10,273 nt of DNA. It comes from Gammaproteobacteria bacterium. Lineage in GTDB: Bacteria; Pseudomonadota; Gammaproteobacteria; Immundisolibacterales; Immundisolibacteraceae. The notes under the pieces are model-generated. The model was not told the DNA's origin. It was given only the letters and a program-made list of their open reading frames with translations, and did no database searches. This document shows positions 6,595 through 10,273 of this stretch, piece after piece. The first letter of the stretch is position 1. Every line of letters starts with the position of its first letter. Position numbers and translations under genes: made by a program. Location of the stretch: contig QNFC01000038.1 in the NCBI GenBank assembly GCA_003645395.1, forward strand, positions 1-10,273. Direction: 5' to 3'.

Positions 6595-7362
6595 ATGCCG
6601 CTTTGTAAACGTATTATTCCTTGTCTGGATGTTGATGCCGGGCGAGTGGTCAAAGGGGTCCGGTTTGTCGATATTGCCGACGCAGGTGACCCGGTTGAAG
6701 TGGCCCGGCGATATTCCGATGTCGGGGCCGACGAAGTTGTCTTTCTCGACATTACTGCAAGTTCTGATGACCGTGAAACTATCGTTCATATCGTTGAGCA
6801 GGTGGCTGATCAGGTATTTATTCCACTGACCGTCGGCGGGGGAATCCGGGAATTGGTAGATATTCGGCGTATGCTCAATGCCGGTGCTGACAAGGTGGCG
6901 ATTAATACCGCTGCGGTAAATCGGCCAGAATTTGTCCGTGAAGCTGCTCAGCACTTTGGGTCGCAATGTATCGTAGTATCGGTGGACGCGAAGCAAGTCG
7001 GTGCTGATCACTGGGAGTTGTTTACTCACGGTGGTCGCCAGGCTACCGGAATAGACGTGGTTGAATGGGTAAAAAAAATGGTGGCATTCGGTGCTGGTGA
7101 GATCTTACTAACCAGCATGGACCGGGATGGAACCCGAGAGGGCTTCGATCTTGCGCTCACCCGGGCGGTTGCCGATGCTGTTCCGATTCCAGTGATTGCT
7201 TCGGGCGGCGTCGGTAATCTGCAGCACCTGGTTGAGGGCGTTCGTGATGGCGGTGCTGACGCTGTTTTGGCTGCCAGCATCTTCCATTTTGGTGAGTACT
7301 CTATCCATTCGGCCAAGCAGGCGATGGCAGCGGCTGGAATAATTGTGCGGGAAGCGAGGTGA
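6595..7362 (+). CDS. hisF: Imidazole glycerol phosphate synthase, cyclase subunit HisF
   Basis: TIM-barrel cyclase that uses ammonia from HisH to turn PRFAR into imidazole glycerol phosphate and AICAR, the latter feeding back into purine synthesis. The protein has 255 aa, normal for the family. Recognisable features are KRIIPCLDVDAGRVVKGVRF with catalytic Asp12 (Asp11 in most relatives, which start one residue shorter), VVSVDAKQ with the second catalytic Asp131, and the phosphate-binding VGGGIR (80-85) and ASGGVGN motifs. The sequence SMDRDGTREGFD is also typical. The start is ATG 6595, with AGGT a few bases upstream. The stop overlaps the hisI start by 4 bp, implying coupled translation. Confidence 0.97.
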   Translation: MPLCKRIIPCLDVDAGRVVKGVRFVDIADAGDPVEVARRYSDVGADEVVFLDITASSDDRETIVHIVEQVADQVFIPLTVGGGIRELVDIRRMLNAGADKVAINTAAVNRPEFVREAAQHFGSQCIVVSVDAKQVGADHWELFTHGGRQATGIDVVEWVKKMVAFGAGEILLTSMDRDGTREGFDLALTRAVADAVPIPVIASGGVGNLQHLVEGVRDGGADAVLAASIFHFGEYSIHSAKQAMAAAGIIVREAR

Positions 7363-7766
7363 ACGCAAGTCCTGATTGGTTGGCCGAGGTCACCTGGAAT
7401 GAGCGCGGCCTGCTGCCAGCGATTGCCCAGGATTATCGTTCCGGGCGCGTGCTAATGATGGCGTGGATGAACTCAGAATCGCTGCAGCAGAGTGTCTCCG
7501 GCGGCTATGCGGTTTACTGGTCGCGCTCGCGGCAGGCTTTGTGGAAGAAAGGAGAAACTTCTGGTAATCGACAGCGGATTATCAGCGTAAGTCTGGATTG
7601 TGATGGTGATACATTGCTTTTGCAGATTGAACAGGAGGGGGGTATCGCTTGTCATACTGGCCGGGAGAGTTGTTTTTTTCGCCAGCTTGATGCCGATAAT
7701 CAGTGGCAATCTACTGAACCGGTGTTGCGGCTACCTGAAGATTTATACGGAGTGTCGGATGGTTGA
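7359..7766 (+). CDS. hisI: Phosphoribosyl-AMP cyclohydrolase HisI
   Basis: Zinc enzyme that opens the adenine ring of phosphoribosyl-AMP, the third pathway step. The protein has 135 aa and is monofunctional: the phosphohydrolase HisE is a separate downstream gene, unlike the HisIE fusion of enterobacteria. Visible features are VLMMAWMN (31-38), YWSRSR (53-58), LWKKGETSGN (61-70), the magnesium motif DCDGDT with Asp80, Asp82 and Asp84, and the zinc cysteines Cys81, Cys98 and Cys105 (IACHTGRESCFFR). The start is GTG 7359, overlapping the hisF stop as GTGA, which argues for translational coupling. The N-terminal residues before WNERGLLPAI are variable in the family, so the start is likely but not proven. 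Confidence 0.96.
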   Translation: MNASPDWLAEVTWNERGLLPAIAQDYRSGRVLMMAWMNSESLQQSVSGGYAVYWSRSRQALWKKGETSGNRQRIISVSLDCDGDTLLLQIEQEGGIACHTGRESCFFRQLDADNQWQSTEPVLRLPEDLYGVSDG

Positions 7767-7795
7767 TTTGGCTGGAAATGGGGTGGGTGGTTTTA

Positions 7796-8137
7796 GTGGG
7801 TGACCTGACGGAGAGTGCTTCCGGGGGCGTGCTGGAGCAGCTTGCGGAGGTTCTCGAATCCCGTAAACTGGCTGATCCAGAGAGTTCTTATGTGGCGTCA
7901 CTCTATGCTGGTGGGGTGGACAAAATACTCAAAAAAATTGGTGAAGAGGCCACTGAGGTGGTGATGGCCGGTAAAGATGGTGAGCCTGGCGCAATTGTTG
8001 CCGAGACTGCAGACCTCTGTTTTCATTTAATGGTGTTGCTTGCCCACGAGGGGCTCAGCCCGCAGGCGGTGATAATCGAATTGCAACGTAGATTTGGTTT
8101 GTCTGGATTGGAAGAGAAAGCTCAGCGGCAGCAGTAG
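7796..8137 (+). CDS. hisE: Phosphoribosyl-ATP pyrophosphatase HisE
   Basis: Removes pyrophosphate from phosphoribosyl-ATP, the second step of histidine synthesis; an all-alpha MazG-like fold. Recognisable stretches are LEQLAEVLESRK, DPESSYVASLY, the metal-binding helix KILKKIGEEATEVVMAGK, ETADLCFHLMVLL and the C-terminal FGLSGLEEKA. The start is uncertain. GTG 7796 gives 113 aa and has a G-rich stretch (7782-7790) about 5 nt upstream. ATG 7778 would give 119 aa with an atypical hydrophobic lead, TTG 7763 would overlap the hisI stop, and GTG 7829 would begin right at LEQLAEVLE. The gene lies 29 bp after hisI with the chosen start and 50 bp before tatA, as in other gammaproteobacteria where hisI-hisE precede tatABC. 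Confidence 0.93.
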   Translation: MGDLTESASGGVLEQLAEVLESRKLADPESSYVASLYAGGVDKILKKIGEEATEVVMAGKDGEPGAIVAETADLCFHLMVLLAHEGLSPQAVIIELQRRFGLSGLEEKAQRQQ

Positions 8138-8174
8138 TTGTATTGTATTCGGCCAGTGAAACGGTCATTAACAC

Positions 8175-8180
8175 GAGGGT
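8175..8180 (+). promoter_or_regulatory. Ribosome binding site of tatA
   Basis: GAGGGT lies 7 nt before ATG 8188 and supports this start. The frame stays open upstream to 8143, but those residues are polar and unlike the periplasmic N-terminus of TatA proteins. Confidence 0.6.
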
Positions 8181-8187
8181 TTTTACG

Positions 8188-8400
8188 ATGGGAATGGGTG
8201 GAATTAGCGTCAGTTCTTTGCTGATAATTTTGATAATCGTTTTGGTGTTGTTTGGCGGTAAGCGACTACGCAGTCTGGGGGATGACCTCGGTGGTGCGAT
8301 CAAAGGATTTCGTTCCGCGGTTAAGGAGGGTGACAAGGTTAAAGAGGGCGATGAGTCGATCCCCCCCCCCATTTCCGCAGACGACGCCAACAAGCATTAG
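8188..8400 (+). CDS. tatA: Twin-arginine translocase pore subunit TatA
   Basis: Inner-membrane protein that oligomerises to let folded twin-arginine substrates across the membrane. The protein has 70 aa. It has a short N-terminus (MGMGGIS), one membrane helix (about residues 8-22), the hinge FGGKRL (22-27) and an amphipathic helix with the signature LRSLGDDLGGAIKGFRSAV (27-45). A charged, disordered tail follows. Near the 3' end, a run of ten C (8361-8370) encodes the end of Ile58 and Pro59-Pro61, so a single-base slip would alter only the last dozen or so residues. The amphipathic helix and LG-DLG-AIKGF motif favour TatA over TatB, and the next gene is a clear TatB. It sits 50 bp after hisE and 16 bp before tatB. 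Confidence 0.95.
   Translation: MGMGGISVSSLLIILIIVLVLFGGKRLRSLGDDLGGAIKGFRSAVKEGDKVKEGDESIPPPISADDANKH
8361..8370 (+). repeat. Homopolymer run of ten C inside tatA
   Basis: Ten consecutive C bases lie in the C-terminal part of tatA, encoding part of an Ile-Pro-Pro-Pro stretch. Runs of this length are prone to replication slippage. Losing one C would replace the last nine residues with FPQTTPTSISRD and move the stop to 8410. Gaining one would give a 19-residue tail ending at 8429, overlapping the tatB start. Confidence 0.9.
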
Positions 8401-8416
8401 TAGAGATTGACCAGCA

Positions 8417-8728
8417 TTGTTTGATATAGGTTTTTGGGAGCTAGCAATTATTGGTCTGGTTGCGCTAATGGTGATCGGTCCCGAACGATTGCCTGCGGTA
8501 GCGCGAACCGCAGGTTTGTGGGTGGGTCGGATGCGCCGGATCGCCGGCGGTTTTCGTGAAGACCTGGAGCGGGAATTACGTACTGAAGATTTGAAGCGCA
8601 GCTTGATAGAAGAGCGCGATGCGTTGGTAGCACCACTCCGAGAGGTTACAGAAGATTTGCGTAACACGATCGATGACACAACTCGCGCAGCCCCGCCTGA
8701 ATCACCGCCCGCCCCAAAAAATGAGTGA
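8417..8728 (+). CDS. tatB: Twin-arginine translocase subunit TatB
   Basis: Works with TatC in the membrane receptor that recognises twin-arginine signal peptides. The protein has 103 aa: MFDIGFWELAIIGLVALMVIGPERLP, the hallmark TatB N-terminus with conserved Glu8 and the Gly21-Pro22 hinge, then an amphipathic helix (about 26-50), a charged likely coiled-coil region, and a Pro/Ala-rich tail. The start must be the TTG at 8417, because family alignment requires the protein to begin at FDIGFWEL. Only a poor AGAG (8402-8405) precedes it. The gap after tatA is 16 bp, so translation may depend on ribosomes ending tatA. The last 8 bp overlap tatC. TatB is shorter than E. coli TatB (171 aa), as is common. 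Confidence 0.95.
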   Translation: MFDIGFWELAIIGLVALMVIGPERLPAVARTAGLWVGRMRRIAGGFREDLERELRTEDLKRSLIEERDALVAPLREVTEDLRNTIDDTTRAAPPESPPAPKNE

Positions 8729-9470
8729 ACAGGTCAGCGGCGGTGAGCTGCCACTGACCGGGCATTTGCTAGAGTTGCGTCAGCGGTTGATCCGCTCGGT
8801 AGTTGTGGTGACGGTTATCGTGCTGGCGTTGATGCCGTTTTCTCGGCAGATTTATTCGTTTCTGGCGATTCCGTTACTGGCGGCATTGCCCGCTGGTACC
8901 GGGCTGATTGCCACCGGTGTTGCCGCGCCTTTTCTGGCACCATTTAAGCTAGTCGCAGTGTTAGGTGTGTTTGCGGCGGCGCCTTATCTGTTGTTTCAAC
9001 TCTGGAGTTTTGTTGCGCCGGGGCTTTATCGGCACGAGCAACGCCTGGCGATGCCGTTGTTAATATCCAGTATCGTACTGTTTTATTGTGGGGCGGCGTT
9101 CGCGTATTACGTCGTGTTCCCGCTAGTGTTCGTGTTTTTTACCCAGGCGGCACCGGAAGGTGTCGCGGTGATGACCGATATCTCAGCTTATCTCGATTTC
9201 GTGCTAAAGCTCTTTTTTGCGTTTGGCCTCGCATTTGAAGTGCCGATTGCCACTTTGTTATTAGTCATTTCTGGTATTGCCAGTCGTGAGCAGTTAGCAG
9301 GCTATCGTGCCCACGTTATCGTGGTGGCGTTTGTCCTGGGGATGTTGCTGACCCCACCGGATGTAATTTCCCAGGTGTTATTGGCGCTGCCGATCTGGCT
9401 ATTATTTGAGTTTGGACTGCTGCTATCGAGAATGATCGGCAAGCGAAGTCCATCAGCGACGTCGGGCTAG
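8721..9470 (+). CDS. tatC: Twin-arginine translocase subunit TatC
   Basis: Six-helix inner-membrane protein and core of the Tat signal-peptide receptor. The protein has 249 aa from ATG 8721 and aligns along its length with E. coli TatC. Visible features are the cytoplasmic N-terminal HLLELRQRL (15-23), Phe98 and Glu106 in WSFVAPGLYRHEQRL (the signal-peptide-binding region, equal to Phe94/Glu103 in E. coli), Glu173 in AFEVP, and GMLLTPPDVISQ (207-218) with Asp214. Six hydrophobic segments are apparent. The start overlaps tatB by 8 bp, and the frame extends upstream, but those residues belong to the tatB overlap. The C-terminal tail is short. The 3' end overlaps the convergent protease gene by 18 bp. 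Confidence 0.98.
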   Translation: MSEQVSGGELPLTGHLLELRQRLIRSVVVVTVIVLALMPFSRQIYSFLAIPLLAALPAGTGLIATGVAAPFLAPFKLVAVLGVFAAAPYLLFQLWSFVAPGLYRHEQRLAMPLLISSIVLFYCGAAFAYYVVFPLVFVFFTQAAPEGVAVMTDISAYLDFVLKLFFAFGLAFEVPIATLLLVISGIASREQLAGYRAHVIVVAFVLGMLLTPPDVISQVLLALPIWLLFEFGLLLSRMIGKRSPSATSG

Positions 9471-10273
9471 GTTTTCAGTCGGCCTTTCGATGACCGTGAC
9501 TGATGTTTTAAATTGTTCTCCGCGGCGCAGATAGGTCACCAAAGCTGTTTGTTCCGGTTCGAGTGCTGAGATCGCGTTTAACGCCTGATTGGTGTTAGCA
9601 ATTTTGACCGCATCGATGGCTGTGACAATATCGCCGGGCTGCATCCCCACCTGGTAGGCCGGTGTGTTGCGGTAAACGCCGGCAATAATCACTCCCTGCA
9701 AGCTTTTTAGTCCGAACGAGGTCGCCAGGTCGCGGTCGATATCCTGTAGTTCAAGACCGAGCCAGCCGCGAACGACTCGTCCGTTGTTAGCAAGTTGTTC
9801 GAGGATGCGTTTTGCCAGATCCGCCGGCACGGCAAAGCCGATGCCCTGAGAACCGCCCGATTGACTGAAAATAGCGGTGTTAATGCCCACGAGTTCCCCC
9901 GCAGGATTAATTAATGCGCCGCCGGAATTACCCGGGTTAATGGCTGCATCGGTCTGAATAAAGTCTTCAAAGGTATTAATGCCCAGGTGCTGACGACCGG
10001 TGGCGCTAACGATGCCCATGGTGACGGTTTGACCAACTCCGAAGGGGTTGCCGATTGCGAGCACTATATCGCCGACCAGCAGTGCATCAGAGTTGCCAAA
10101 CGTTAGGCTGGTAAGACCTGGTAGGTCAATTTTGAGTAACGCCAGATCGGTGCCTGGGTCGCTGCCGATGAGGATGGCCTGAGCGCTGCGGCCGTCATTC
10201 AGTGCAACCTTGATTTCATCCGCACCAGCGATAACATGATTGTTGGTGAGTATGTGACCCTCAGTAGTAACTA
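9453..10273 (-). CDS. degS: DegS/AlgW-type periplasmic serine protease (5' end missing)
   Basis: HtrA-family protease of the site-1 type that cleaves the anti-sigma factor (RseA/MucA) when misfolded outer-membrane proteins appear, activating the envelope stress sigma factor. The window shows 272 C-terminal residues; the N-terminal membrane anchor lies outside. The catalytic triad is complete: His in TNNHVIAG (codon 10236-10238), Asp in GTDLALLKI (10146-10148) and Ser in NPGNSGGAL (9924-9926). A single PDZ domain follows (starting near RGWLGLELQ, with VYRNTPAYQVGMQPGDIV), then the end ERPTENLARRR. One PDZ domain rather than two indicates DegS/AlgW instead of DegP/DegQ. It converges on tatC. 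In Pseudomonas, algW lies beside the murA-his genes (from memory), consistent with this placement. The choice between the names degS and algW is open. Confidence 0.93.
   Translation of the reverse strand, partial: VTTEGHILTNNHVIAGADEIKVALNDGRSAQAILIGSDPGTDLALLKIDLPGLTSLTFGNSDALLVGDIVLAIGNPFGVGQTVTMGIVSATGRQHLGINTFEDFIQTDAAINPGNSGGALINPAGELVGINTAIFSQSGGSQGIGFAVPADLAKRILEQLANNGRVVRGWLGLELQDIDRDLATSFGLKSLQGVIIAGVYRNTPAYQVGMQPGDIVTAIDAVKIANTNQALNAISALEPEQTALVTYLRRGEQFKTSVTVIERPTENLARRR

Noticed and set aside
6550..7029. 159-residue open frame on the - strand across hisF
   Set aside because: It lies antisense to conserved HisF codons and shows no family resemblance.
8266..8679. 137-residue open frame on the - strand across tatA and tatB
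   Set aside because: Its Arg/Ser-rich composition is typical of a reverse-frame shadow, and both + strand genes are secure.

Overview
The window is an ordinary, densely packed chromosomal region of a gammaproteobacterium (mid-range GC). The taxonomic guess rests on the strong resemblance of YadH, IbaG, Grx4 and TatC to Escherichia/Pseudomonas proteins, and on a short-form HisG encoded directly after murA. From memory, murA-hisG-hisD and a nearby algW/degS protease are also neighbours in Pseudomonas. Nothing looks mobile: I see no insertion sequence, tRNA, rRNA, CRISPR array or phage gene. Start codons, overlaps and spacing are typical of vertically inherited core genes.

Layout on the + strand: the 3' end of a YadH-like ABC-2 permease (1-279); ibaG and grxD (388-974), a BolA/monothiol-glutaredoxin pair; a strong intrinsic terminator (992-1034); murA (1097-2356), the first committed step of peptidoglycan synthesis; then hisG, hisD, hisB, hisH, hisA, hisF, hisI and hisE (2353-8137); then tatA, tatB and tatC (8188-9470). 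On the - strand, a DegS/AlgW-type periplasmic serine protease (9453 to the window edge) converges on tatC and overlaps its end by 18 bp.

The his genes cover most of the histidine pathway: HisG (with HisZ, not present here), HisE, HisI, HisA, HisF-HisH, HisB (dehydratase only) and HisD. The aminotransferase HisC, the regulatory subunit HisZ and a histidinol-phosphate phosphatase are missing and must be encoded elsewhere. HisI and HisE are separate proteins, and HisB lacks the enterobacterial phosphatase domain. TatA, TatB and TatC form the twin-arginine protein export system.

There is no gene-free stretch over 300 bases. The larger gaps are 280-387, 975-1096, 4299-4404, 5005-5114 and 6504-6594. 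They hold a 10-bp tandem repeat, a terminator plus two smaller palindromes, a plausible promoter for hisB, and in the last two nothing convincing beyond the ribosome binding sites. I found no undescribed system. The points most worth a second look are a run of ten C in tatA, the combined murA-his-tat arrangement, the internal promoter before hisB and the convergent tatC/protease overlap.
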